Origin: CAZBUH01 sp964495095
Lineage (GTDB): Bacteria > Bacillota > Clostridia > Oscillospirales > Oscillospiraceae
Length of the DNA stretch: 13,434 nt
Assembly: GCA_964495095.1 (NCBI GenBank)
Contig: CAZBUH010000052.1
Location: 1-13,434, forward strand
Reading direction: 5' to 3'
Shown here: in pieces, positions 6,346-13,428 of the stretch
Layout: each line of letters starts with the position of its first letter
How positions within the stretch are numbered: position 1 is the first letter of the stretch
The notes under the pieces: model-generated
Told to the model about the DNA's origin: nothing
The model's input: only the letters and a program-made list of their open reading frames with translations
Database searches by the model: none
Position numbers and translations under genes: made by a program

Positions 6346-7128
6346 TTAAGCCACCTCCGCTCTATTGCTGACAACCGAGTAGTAAATCACAGCGATAATC
6401 ACCGCGATAACCGCAACGGCCATGGTGGACAGGCCAAGATAGGTGGCCATAACAAAACCACCAAGGAAGATGGCCCAGTGTACGCCCTTCTTTACAAGGA
6501 AGGAGAGAATGATGCCCATGCCGAGGGCAGCCATCATGCTGCCGAAGTTTCCGATACCGGTGGTAAACCAGCCGGGGATGGAAATCCCGCCCGACTCGCC
6601 GGCCACCTTGATGGCGGTAAGCACGATGACAGCAGGGATAAAGCGGCACAGGAAGCCTATTACCTGACCGCCGATCACGTTAGGCATCCACATCTTCTTG
6701 CAGTTGCCCGACTCAGCGACCTTGTTTGCCCAGCGGTTTACGAATACATCCAGCGCGTAATGGACGTTCCACATTGTTCCGCCGACGACTCCGCCCACAC
6801 CGGCGCCTGTAAACGCAAGGCCGATAAGGGCGGCGGAGTTTCCGGCCACCGTGTCCTTAAGAGTAATAGCCATTGCGGCGCCTATGTAGGTCGCATAAGA
6901 CAAATCCCAGGCGACCGCCCCGCCCGGCGTTACATTAGCCAGGTATGCGATCTGCAGCGGGATGCCAATTACCATGGCTGTGGACACATCTCCCATAATA
7001 AGACCGACAATGAAGGATGCGACCAGCGGTCTGCCAAAGCAGTACCAGCCGATGGTGTTGCCAACGATTGACCCGATCGCGCCCAAATAAATGAACAGTG
7101 CGATCAGGATCACCTGAATTGTTGACAT
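6346..7128 (-). CDS. PTS EIIC component, mannose/sorbose family
   Basis: A 260-residue polytopic membrane protein, the sugar-translocating subunit paired with EIID. Family features include the N-terminal IQVILIALFIYLGAIG, FGRPLVASFIVGLIMGDVSTAM (about residues 31-52), IGIPLQIAYLANVTPGGAVAWD (about 54-75) and a C-terminal pair of hydrophobic segments after KKGVHWAIFLGGF. Length is typical for EII-Sor proteins (about 250-270). AGGAGGG at 7143-7137 lies eight bases before the start. A 76-base gap separates it from EIIB; it holds the ribosome binding site and a weak 5-bp inverted pair (AGGGA/TCCCT) but no terminator. EIID follows after two bases. Confidence 0.93.
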   Translation of the reverse strand: MSTIQVILIALFIYLGAIGSIVGNTIGWYCFGRPLVASFIVGLIMGDVSTAMVIGIPLQIAYLANVTPGGAVAWDLSYATYIGAAMAITLKDTVAGNSAALIGLAFTGAGVGGVVGGTMWNVHYALDVFVNRWANKVAESGNCKKMWMPNVIGGQVIGFLCRFIPAVIVLTAIKVAGESGGISIPGWFTTGIGNFGSMMAALGMGIILSFLVKKGVHWAIFLGGFVMATYLGLSTMAVAVIAVIIAVIYYSVVSNRAEVA

Positions 7129-7204
7129 GAGTTTTTCCCTCCTTTTTTCATTATTCTATTCAAGGGACTCTATATCCCTAAATAGACTCTCTTAAGCCGG
7201 AAGC

Positions 7205-7699
7205 CTATTTTACCAGCTTGCGCATCTCCTGCCACGTCCTTGCCGCTGACTTCGGCACCGTCTGGTAGATGAGATTTACGCCCTCGGCCGCAATTTCGTC
7301 AAAAAGCGCCACGTCTTCGTCGCTGGCGAAAAACACGCTGCCGCCTCCCTTTGTGAGATTATACTTTGTGTCAGGCCGCTTTGCCGCATTGCCTATTACG
7401 ACCGCTTCGCACTGCCTGACCTCATCCCGCATCCTGTTCAAATCCGCAGGCAGACGGGTCACAAAAAGGCGGTTTTTATCGCTGCCCGCTCCGAAGAGCT
7501 CTTTGGCCTCATCCATTGTGACAACGTGAGCCTTATACTGAGCCGGTATGCCCATCAGCATTATCGTCTGGAGGGTCTTGTTTGAGGCCAGCTTGTCATC
7601 GATGGCGATTATCTCGCCTATCTTCCAGAAACCGCACCATGCGGTGACGATTTGGCCGTGGATAAGCCGGTCATCAATCCTGATGTAGTTTTTGGCCAT
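7205..7699 (-). CDS. PTS EIIB component, mannose/sorbose family
   Basis: The start at 7699 is preferred over the in-frame codon at 7717 because GGAGGAG lies at 7713-7707, seven bases upstream. The 164-residue cytosolic protein matches PTSIIB_sorb: IRIDDRLIHGQIVTAW (residues 6-21) contains the phosphorylated His14, followed by AIDDKLASNKTLQTIMLMGIP and a C-terminal INLIYQTVPKS-like region (VNLIYQTVPKSAARTW). It accepts phosphate from EIIA and passes it to the sugar. It is the first gene of the minus-strand operon and lies directly downstream of the predicted promoter at 7744-7771. Confidence 0.94.
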   Translation of the reverse strand: MAKNYIRIDDRLIHGQIVTAWCGFWKIGEIIAIDDKLASNKTLQTIMLMGIPAQYKAHVVTMDEAKELFGAGSDKNRLFVTRLPADLNRMRDEVRQCEAVVIGNAAKRPDTKYNLTKGGGSVFFASDEDVALFDEIAAEGVNLIYQTVPKSAARTWQEMRKLVK

Positions 7700-7743
7700 T
7701 TTTCCTCTCCTCCGCAAGCTAATATTTGTTCATAACTATTATA

Positions 7744-7771
7744 ATATTATCACAATTTTACGAGAAATCAA
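7744..7771 (-). promoter_or_regulatory. Predicted promoter of the PTS operon
   Basis: On the minus strand TTGATT (7771-7766) and TAATAT (7749-7744) are spaced by 16 bases. An overlapping TATAAT at 7743-7738 is an alternative -10 element but has a poor -35. The region is strongly AT-rich in an otherwise GC-rich window. Transcription would start roughly 40 bases before the EIIB start codon. No sigma-54 type -24/-12 sequence is visible. Confidence 0.6.
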
Positions 7772-7776
7772 CCTTT

Positions 7777-7789
7777 GTTAAAAATTAAC
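7777..7789. promoter_or_regulatory. Candidate operator, GTTAA-AAA-TTAAC
   Basis: A perfect inverted repeat with 5-bp arms lies just upstream of the -35 of the PTS promoter and between the two divergent promoters. Its position would suit binding by the MurR/RpiR regulator. In AT-rich DNA such a short palindrome can arise by chance. A second imperfect one, GCGCTTGAAATTAAACGC at 7825-7842, overlaps the -35 of the rightward promoter. Confidence 0.25.
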
Positions 7790-7827
7790 GCATTACGGCA
7801 AAATCGGCCTCTGAGTATGCCAGGCGC

Positions 7828-7856
7828 TTGAAATTAAACGCTCCGGACTATATAAT
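7828..7856 (+). promoter_or_regulatory. Predicted sigma-A promoter of the membrane-protein gene
   Basis: TTGAAA (7828-7833) and TATAAT (7851-7856) are separated by exactly 17 bases, close to consensus. Transcription would start near 7863, giving a leader of about 60 bases before the start at 7923. It lies back to back with the PTS operon promoter. Confidence 0.75.
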
Positions 7857-7922
7857 TTCTATGAGAGCGCACTTGATCTTTTTACTGTGCGGGGGGCTAT
7901 CCGGATAAAAATGGAGGTAAAA

Positions 7923-8612
7923 ATGAAAAAAATACGCCTTTCCACCGCCTCAGAGCGTCTGACAGCGGCCATTATTTTCGCCGTTATACTCATACTTGCG
8001 GTCTTTTTGGCCTGTGTCATGGCCTCAGATATCCCCGCGTTTATTCTGGTGCTCGTCTGCGGTGTGATTGCCGCGCTGCTTGTGCTGTTTTACCTGATAA
8101 CCGTTTTCCGCGCCGCCTGCGAGGTATCCCCCGGCCGGAGCACAATAAATATCAAGGGCTTTCTGTCCTACACCGTGGATATTTCCGGCGCCGCCGGCGT
8201 CAAAACCGTCAAAGTGTCAAACGGGCCTTTCGCCTCCCGGAGCATCCTATTCTTAGATGAAAACGGCGAAACGCTCAAAACGCTGCCCACCAGCTTCACA
8301 GCTCACAGCGGCGCCATGGCGGAGCCCGCCGCCATGGCGCTGTCCCAGGCCCTGGGCCTTAAATTTATCCCCGCCCTGGAGCGCTGGGAATACGACAGGG
8401 ACGCCCGAAAGGAGCACAACGCGGAGCTCGCCCGCCAGCGGAAGGAAGATCGTGCAAACCGTCCGCCCCTAAAGGAGCAGTTAAGGCAGTTTTTCTCCGG
8501 CAAAAAAACGGCGCCAAAAGCCTCCGGCCTCAAAAAGGAGCCGGAGGCTGAGGATGAATATGAATTTTCCGAAGCTGACATAGATTATGACGCGATGGAC
8601 GACGAAAAATAG
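7923..8612 (+). CDS. Two-helix membrane protein with acidic C-terminal tail, unknown function
   Basis: The start at 7923 follows GGAGG at 7913-7917 with five bases between; an ATG at 7911 overlaps the binding site and is less likely. The 229-residue protein has two adjacent transmembrane segments (about residues 14-33 and 38-60) with a short outside turn. After these comes a beta-rich segment of roughly 80 residues (about 65-145) with patterns such as STINIKGFLSYTVDISG and RSILFLDENGETLKTLP, reminiscent of bacterial PH-like domains. A charged helix with many Arg/Glu and a strongly acidic tail (EAEDEYEFSEADIDYDAMDDE) end the protein. No named family is recognised. It is divergent from the PTS operon and converges on the phosphatase gene with three bases between their stops. 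Confidence 0.78.
   Translation: MKKIRLSTASERLTAAIIFAVILILAVFLACVMASDIPAFILVLVCGVIAALLVLFYLITVFRAACEVSPGRSTINIKGFLSYTVDISGAAGVKTVKVSNGPFASRSILFLDENGETLKTLPTSFTAHSGAMAEPAAMALSQALGLKFIPALERWEYDRDARKEHNAELARQRKEDRANRPPLKEQLRQFFSGKKTAPKASGLKKEPEAEDEYEFSEADIDYDAMDDEK
8502..8549 (-). terminator. Probable terminator of the phosphatase gene, inside the convergent gene
   Basis: A perfect 10-bp stem (8519-8528 AGCCTCCGGC with 8540-8549 GCCGGAGGCT) and an 11-base loop lie about 65 bases past the phosphatase stop. Read on the minus strand the stem is followed by TTTTGGCGCCG and then seven T's (8508-8502). The interrupted T-tract makes this imperfect. The same bases encode part of the charged tail of the plus-strand membrane protein. 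Confidence 0.45.
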
Positions 8613-8615
8613 GTC

Positions 8616-9428
8616 TTACATCGCCTCCAGCGCCCGCAGCAGACCGGCCACGGCGCCTGAATTGTTGCCGCAGGTGACGATTTGGCAGGCGGCCTGGATA
8701 TCCGCCGGTGCGTTTGACGGGCAGGCGGCTATGTCCGCCGCCTCCAGCATCTCCAAATCGTTATAGTAATCGCCGATGCACACCAGCTTCCTATCAGCCA
8801 GCCCGGAAAGCTCCAAGGCGCGCCGGATGCCGTTTCCCTTCCCCGCCCCCGCGTCGAAGGTCTCCAGGAACACCGGGGCGGAAAGGCAGCGCTTCATCTG
8901 CGCCGCAGTTTTCATCCCGTCCACCGCCGCCTGAAGCTGCGGCATCAGCTTCGGGTCTGTCAGCACAAAAACAAGCTTAAGATAATCCCCGCTTATAAAT
9001 TCATCTATTGAAATAAGCTTCCTCGAAAGCGCCGCCCAGATTCCGTCCCGCTTATCGCCCATGGCCACCTGGTACACGGAGCTTAAATTCCCCACCAGCA
9101 GCCACACATAGCCGTTTTCACGGGCAAGCTCCACGGCCTCCGTTTTAAATTCCCTGCCAAGGGGCAGCTTAAAAAGCACGTCCCCTGACGGGCAGGCGTG
9201 CAGCACCGTCCCGTTTCCCAGCACCGCAGGGGCGTTAAGCTCCTTTCCGGAAAAATATCTCATGACATCGTCAAACTGCCGGCCGCTGGCGATGGAAAAG
9301 GCTCCCCCTTTCTCAATGAGCCTGTGAATAGCCGCCAGATTGCTGTCGGGTACGCGCGGTCCTCTGTCCCAGTCGGTCAGAACGGTGCCGTCCATATCAG
9401 AATAAATAACTATATTTTGCAGTTCCAT
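8616..9428 (-). CDS. HAD superfamily hydrolase, Cof-type phosphatase
   Basis: A 270-residue cytosolic phosphatase of the HAD IIB (Cof-type) subfamily. Motif I is SDMDGTVL with nucleophile Asp11 and acid Asp13. Motif II lies in FSIASGRQ (about residues 44-51), Lys197 in GAGKGNGI is motif III, and CIGDYYNDLEML (about 217-228) is motif IV with Asp220 and Asp224. The cap domain lies between residues about 85 and 185. Members dephosphorylate sugar phosphates and cofactors; the substrate here is unknown. The start at 9428 has only a GGGG-type ribosome binding site, and a TATAAT sits six bases before the ATG, so the message might be leaderless. It is divergent from the enzyme I operon. Confidence 0.9.
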   Translation of the reverse strand: MELQNIVIYSDMDGTVLTDWDRGPRVPDSNLAAIHRLIEKGGAFSIASGRQFDDVMRYFSGKELNAPAVLGNGTVLHACPSGDVLFKLPLGREFKTEAVELARENGYVWLLVGNLSSVYQVAMGDKRDGIWAALSRKLISIDEFISGDYLKLVFVLTDPKLMPQLQAAVDGMKTAAQMKRCLSAPVFLETFDAGAGKGNGIRRALELSGLADRKLVCIGDYYNDLEMLEAADIAACPSNAPADIQAACQIVTCGNNSGAVAGLLRALEAM

Positions 9429-9434
9429 ACCCCA

Positions 9435-9440
9435 ATTATA
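9435..9440 (-). promoter_or_regulatory. TATAAT -10 element directly before the phosphatase start
   Basis: A perfect TATAAT on the minus strand ends six bases before the ATG at 9428, so the expected start point coincides with the start codon. No good -35 is present at 16-18 bases (TGTGCA at 17). It may be chance. Confidence 0.35.
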
Positions 9441-9510
9441 TCGGAATTTGGGGCGGCTGCACAGAGTTTTCCGAATTCCGTCAATTTTTTACGAACAGGG
9501 GGGCGTTATC

Positions 9511-9864
9511 ATGAAGCATGACACCAGCGGCCTTCAGCGCATGGATAAGCGCCGGCAGAATGAGGAGCGGCGCAGCAGCCAGTTTGCCCGGAAAAACGGC
9601 GAGATAAGCACTGCACGGCTCATATCCTGCTACGCCGCCAGCCTGCTTATCTGCATTCTCTGCGTCAGGGAGGCGCTGAAGCCCGATACCGCCGGTGACA
9701 GCGCCGCAATTTACCTCACTCTGGCCGCGGTCGGCGTACTGTTTTCCGTTTTCATAACCGTTTACAGCCGCAAGGCGGCAAAGGCAAACCGGGCCGCCCG
9801 TGAGCAGTCCCGGAAGAACAGCTCCGATAACGTCGCGGAATATAAGAAAAACAGGAAAAAATAA
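9511..9864 (+). CDS. Small two-helix membrane protein upstream of enzyme I
   Basis: A 117-residue protein starting at 9511, preceded by AGGGGGG at 9497-9503 with seven bases of spacing. The N-terminal 33 residues are highly charged (HDTSGLQRMDKRRQNEERRS), then come two transmembrane segments at about residues 37-55 and 65-86, and a lysine/arginine-rich C-terminus ending in EYKKNRKK. By the positive-inside rule both ends should be cytoplasmic. I do not recognise a family. The stop lies 35 bases before the enzyme I start, on the same strand and without a terminator, so co-transcription with ptsI, nagB and nagA is likely. No clear promoter was found in the 82-base gap upstream (9429-9510). Confidence 0.7.
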   Translation: MKHDTSGLQRMDKRRQNEERRSSQFARKNGEISTARLISCYAASLLICILCVREALKPDTAGDSAAIYLTLAAVGVLFSVFITVYSRKAAKANRAAREQSRKNSSDNVAEYKKNRKK

Positions 9865-9899
9865 CTTTTCCGTCAATTTAAAATCAAGGGGGTATTCCT

Positions 9900-11516
9900 A
9901 TGAAGCTTACCGGTATAGGCGCCTCGGACGGCGTCGCCATCGCCAGGCTCTGGCATCTCCGCACCCCGGACCTCACGGCGCCGCAGCGGGAAAACTGCGA
10001 GCCGGAGCAGGAGTCCGGCCGCTTTATGCGCGCAAAAGATCAGGCCATTGAGGAGCTTACGGCCCTTTATGACAAGGCCCTGGAGACAGACCGGGAGACA
10101 GCCATGATTTTCGACGTCCACCGCATGATGCTGGATGACCCGGATTTCTGCGAGGGCTCCGAAGCCCTCATATCCTCCGGACATAACGCGGAGTGGGCCG
10201 TCTCCGAAACGGCGGAGACTCTCCGGGCCATGTTCGAGAGCATGGACGACGACTATATGCGCGGCCGTGCCGCCGACGTCCAGGATATCGCAAACAGGAT
10301 GATACGGATTCTGAAAGGCATCCCGGAGGATGAGGAAATGCCTCCTGAGCCTGTGATAGTGGCGTCGGAGGATCTGCTTCCAAGCCAGACGGTAAAGCTG
10401 GATAAGCGCTATGTGGCGGGCTATGTGACCCAAAAAGGCTCCCTCACCTCTCATTCCGCCATTCTGGCCCGCTCCATGGGCATCCCCTGCATCGTGGGCA
10501 TGGGCGACGCATATTCCCTTCTGCCGGAGGAGGGCGTGATAATAATCGACGGCGGCGAGGGCGTGACAGTGACAGCCCCTACCGAAGCGGAGCTTTCGGA
10601 ATACGCCGCGAAAAAAGCCCGTTTTGAAGAGGAACAGCAGCTTTTGGAAAAATACCGGGACGCCGAAACAGTCACGCCTGCCGGCCACAAGTGCCTCGTC
10701 TGCGCCAATATAGGCAGCGTTGCGGACGCGGAGGCCGCGGCGTCCTCCGGCGCAGAGGGCATCGGCCTTTTCCGCAGCGAATTTCTCTATCTCGACAGTC
10801 CCTCCTTCCCCACGGAGGAAGCCCAATTTCAGGTCTACCGCCGTGTGCTGGAGGTCATGGCCCCAAGGCCGGTGGTAATAAGGACTCTCGACCTGGGCAG
10901 CGACAAGCAGGCCCCGTATTTTAATATCCCCGGTGAGGAAAACCCCGCCATGGGCTACAGGGCCATACGCATCTGCCTTGACCGGCCGGAGATATTCAAA
11001 ACCCAGCTCCGCGCCCTTTTCCGGGCCTCCGTGTACGGGAAGCTGTGCATCATGTTCCCCATGATAACAGGCGTGGGCCAGGTGCGGGAAATAAAGGAGC
11101 ATATCGCCTCCGTCAAGGGGGAGCTGGACGCCCAGGGCGTCCCCTATGCAAAGGATGTGGAGATAGGCGTCATGATAGAAACACCGGCCGCCGCAATTAT
11201 GAGCGACGAGCTTGCAAAGGAAGTCGATTTCTTCTCCATCGGCACAAATGACCTGACCCAGTACACAATGGCGGCTGACAGGATGAACGCCCGGGTCAGC
11301 AATATATTCAACTCTGAGGACCCCGCCGTACTGCGGATGATAGAGATAACCGCCCGAAACGCCCATGAGGCCGGCATCTGGGTCGGCGTCTGCGGCGAAT
11401 CCGGGGCGAACACCCGCCTCACGCCGTTCTTTATGAAAAACCGCATAGACGAGCTGTCCGTGGCGGCCTCCTCCATTTTAAAGGTACGCAGGGCCGTATG
11501 TGAAAGCGAGGACTGA
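9900..11516 (+). CDS. ptsI: PTS enzyme I (phosphoenolpyruvate-protein phosphotransferase)
   Basis: A 538-residue cytosolic enzyme, slightly shorter than the usual 570-580. It takes phosphate from PEP and passes it to HPr. The N-terminus starts KLTGIGASDGVAIARL, followed by the HPr-binding helical part (about residues 40-140). The active site GSLTSHSAILARSMGIP puts the phosphorylated histidine at residue 185. The PEP-binding barrel shows GIGLFRSEFLYL (287-298), RTLDLGSDK (328-336), EIGVMIETPAA (421-431), FSIGTNDLTQYTMAADR (445-461) and CGES with active-site Cys498, where classical enzymes read CGEM. GGGGG at 9888-9892 precedes the start by seven bases. nagB follows after six bases. The shared locus with HPr and EII components suggests this is the enzyme that powers the local transporter. 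Confidence 0.95.
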   Translation: MKLTGIGASDGVAIARLWHLRTPDLTAPQRENCEPEQESGRFMRAKDQAIEELTALYDKALETDRETAMIFDVHRMMLDDPDFCEGSEALISSGHNAEWAVSETAETLRAMFESMDDDYMRGRAADVQDIANRMIRILKGIPEDEEMPPEPVIVASEDLLPSQTVKLDKRYVAGYVTQKGSLTSHSAILARSMGIPCIVGMGDAYSLLPEEGVIIIDGGEGVTVTAPTEAELSEYAAKKARFEEEQQLLEKYRDAETVTPAGHKCLVCANIGSVADAEAAASSGAEGIGLFRSEFLYLDSPSFPTEEAQFQVYRRVLEVMAPRPVVIRTLDLGSDKQAPYFNIPGEENPAMGYRAIRICLDRPEIFKTQLRALFRASVYGKLCIMFPMITGVGQVREIKEHIASVKGELDAQGVPYAKDVEIGVMIETPAAAIMSDELAKEVDFFSIGTNDLTQYTMAADRMNARVSNIFNSEDPAVLRMIEITARNAHEAGIWVGVCGESGANTRLTPFFMKNRIDELSVAASSILKVRRAVCESED

Positions 11517-11522
11517 TTTTTC

Positions 11523-12263
11523 ATGCGCATTATCCGCACAAAGGATTACCGTGAAATGAGCCGCACTGCGGCAAATATTATTTCCGCCCAGGTCATATTG
11601 AAGCCCGGCAGCGTCCTGGGCCTCGCCACCGGCAGCAGCCCGTTGGGGGCCTATGCCCAACTGGCGGAGTGGTATCGGAAGGGGGATCTGGATTTCTCCC
11701 TTGTGCGCACGGTAAATCTGGACGAGTACATCGGCCTTGCCCCGGACCATCCCCAGAGCTACCGCCGCTTTATGGAGGAGAATTTTTTCAGCAGGGTGAA
11801 TATCCCTCCCGAATCCATCGATATTCCCAGCGGCGTCTCCCCTGACCCGGAGGCCGAGTGCCGGCGCTATGACGCAAGGCTCCGCTCCCTTGGCCCCATC
11901 GATTTGCAGCTTCTGGGCCTTGGAGTGAACGGGCACATAGGCTTTAACGAGCCCTCGGACAATTTTCCAAAGGGCACCCACATAGCGGAGCTTACCGGCA
12001 GCACCAGAGATGCCAACAAGCGGTTTTTCGCCGGTATCGACGAGACACCGAAAACTGCTATCTCCATGGGAATTTACGATATTATGCGGGCAAAGCGCAT
12101 TTTGATGGTGGCCTCCGGCGCGAACAAGGCCGCCGCCGTTCAAAAGGCTTTTTTCGGCCCGATAACGCCCCGGGTGCCCGCCTCCATACTTCAGCTCCAC
12201 CCGGACGTCACGCTGGTCGCGGACGAAGAAGCGCTTAAAGGAGTCGGTACAGATGGAATTTAA
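11523..12263 (+). CDS. nagB: Glucosamine-6-phosphate deaminase
   Basis: A 246-residue cytosolic enzyme that converts glucosamine-6-phosphate to fructose-6-phosphate and ammonia. The phosphate-binding loop is GLATGSSPLG (residues 33-42), the catalytic region TVNLDEYIGL contains Asp67 and Glu68, and LGVNGHIGFNEPSD (133-146) holds the catalytic His138 and Glu143. The C-terminus has the usual MGIYDIMRAKRILMVASG segment. Its length matches short Firmicutes NagB proteins, which lack the longer C-terminal extension of E. coli NagB. GAGGA at 11508-11512 lies inside the end of ptsI. The 3' end overlaps nagA by 11 bases. 6-phosphogluconolactonase is a distant relative, but the motifs are those of NagB. 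Confidence 0.96.
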   Translation: MRIIRTKDYREMSRTAANIISAQVILKPGSVLGLATGSSPLGAYAQLAEWYRKGDLDFSLVRTVNLDEYIGLAPDHPQSYRRFMEENFFSRVNIPPESIDIPSGVSPDPEAECRRYDARLRSLGPIDLQLLGLGVNGHIGFNEPSDNFPKGTHIAELTGSTRDANKRFFAGIDETPKTAISMGIYDIMRAKRILMVASGANKAAAVQKAFFGPITPRVPASILQLHPDVTLVADEEALKGVGTDGI

Positions 12264-13377
12264 AAACGCTTTTATATACACTGAAAATTTCCGCTTTGAG
12301 CCGGGCGGCTTCGGGGTGGAAAACGGGCGCTTTGTAAATGTCCTCGGCAAAACGGGCCCCGGCGCCGTTGATTTGGGCGGCGCACTGGTTATCCCCGGCC
12401 TGCTGGACATACATACCCACGGAAATTCCGGGGCCGATTTCTCCGACGGCGATTACGACGGCCTTGTGCGCATGGCCAGGTATTACGCCGCAAACGGCAT
12501 AACCTCCTTCGCCCCCACCTCCCTCACACTTCCCTTTGAGGATTTGGCCCGGGCCTACGGCACCGTGCGCAGGCTGAACGAGGAAGCCCCAAAGGGGTGC
12601 GCCGCCGCCAGAGGCATCCACATGGAGGGGCCGTTTTTCTGCGAGGCCCGCAAGGGCGCCCAGAACGCCGCGTACCTGCGGGAGCCCGATTACGGGGCTT
12701 TCCGCGAGCTGAACGAGAGCTGCGGCGGCAGGATACGCATAGTTGACCTGGCTCCGGAGCTTCCCCATGCTGAGGAATTCATACGCAGCGCCAGCCGGGA
12801 CTGCACCGTATCCATCGCCCACACCGACGCCGGTTACGACGAGGCCAAAGCCGCCATAGAGGCCGGCGCCACCCATATTACCCATCTTTACAACGCCATG
12901 CCCCCGCTCCACCACCGCAAGCCCGGCCCAATCGCCGCCGCGGCAGAGGACGAGCGGGTCAGCGCTGAGATAATAAGCGACGGGCTCCACGTCCACCCGG
13001 CAGCCGTAAGGTTTGCCTTCAGGGTATTTGGGCCGGAGCGGATGGTTCTTGTAAGCGATTCACTGCGCTGCTGCGGGATGCCCGACGGGGAATACGATTT
13101 GGCGGGCCTCCACGCTTTTCTCCGGGACGGCGTGGCAAGGCTGGCCGACGGCACTCTGGCGGGCTCCGCCACAAACGTCTACGACTGTATGCGCCGTGCG
13201 GTCTCTTTCGGCATACCGCTGGAGGACGCCGTCCGGGCAGCCACCTATAACCCGGCCCGGCAGTTGGGGTGTCTCTCCGAGGCAGGCTCCATTGCCGGCG
13301 GCAAGCAGGCGGATTTTGTTATCTGCACCCGGGAGCTTGAACGCCAGGCAGTCTATATTGCCGGCGAAAAGCTCTGA
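12253..13377 (+). CDS. nagA: N-acetylglucosamine-6-phosphate deacetylase
   Basis: A 374-residue amidohydrolase that removes the acetyl group from N-acetylglucosamine-6-phosphate to feed NagB. The N-terminal metal pair is DIHTHG (His54, His56). Glu125 in GIHMEGPFF, His190 in VSIAHTDAGY and His211 in ITHLYNAM are further metal ligands. HHRKPG and ISDGLHVHP line the substrate site, and Asp269 in LVSDSLRCCGMPDGEY is the catalytic acid/base. In that last motif most enzymes have Ala where this one has Ser, and two adjacent cysteines follow. The start at 12253 has AGGAG at 12239-12243 nine bases upstream, and the overlap with nagB suggests coupled translation. Stop codon TGA is followed at once by TAA. 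Confidence 0.96.
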   Translation: MEFKNAFIYTENFRFEPGGFGVENGRFVNVLGKTGPGAVDLGGALVIPGLLDIHTHGNSGADFSDGDYDGLVRMARYYAANGITSFAPTSLTLPFEDLARAYGTVRRLNEEAPKGCAAARGIHMEGPFFCEARKGAQNAAYLREPDYGAFRELNESCGGRIRIVDLAPELPHAEEFIRSASRDCTVSIAHTDAGYDEAKAAIEAGATHITHLYNAMPPLHHRKPGPIAAAAEDERVSAEIISDGLHVHPAAVRFAFRVFGPERMVLVSDSLRCCGMPDGEYDLAGLHAFLRDGVARLADGTLAGSATNVYDCMRRAVSFGIPLEDAVRAATYNPARQLGCLSEAGSIAGGKQADFVICTRELERQAVYIAGEKL

Positions 13378-13420
13378 TAAACCATATCCCCGCCGTCTCC
13401 GGGAGCTTTTATACGCAAAA

Positions 13421-13428
13421 AAGGAAGG
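13421..13428 (+). promoter_or_regulatory. Ribosome-binding-site-like sequence at the right edge
   Basis: AAGGAAGG occurs six bases before the end of the window, 43 bases after the nagA stop, with no terminator in between. It suggests that a further plus-strand gene, probably in the same operon, starts just beyond the window. Confidence 0.4.

Noticed and set aside
7718..7922. A sigma-54/LevR type promoter or a catabolite-responsive cre site ahead of the mannose-family PTS
   Set aside because: No GG-N10-GC type -24/-12 element and no acceptable cre consensus is present; a sigma-A promoter explains the region and the regulator is of MurR/RpiR type.
9873..11366. A 497-codon open frame on the minus strand opposite enzyme I
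   Set aside because: It lies entirely antisense to a clear EI gene, has low-complexity His/Gly/Leu-rich content and no ribosome binding site. It is a side effect of high GC at third codon positions.
11478..12996. Long minus-strand open frames opposite nagB and nagA (11478-12410 and 12235-12996)
   Set aside because: Both are antisense to well-supported enzymes and show no domain-like features.
13391..13412. CTCCGGGAGCTTTT after nagA as a terminator
   Set aside because: The stem is only four pairs with almost no loop and four T's, and a ribosome-binding-like sequence follows, suggesting that the operon continues.
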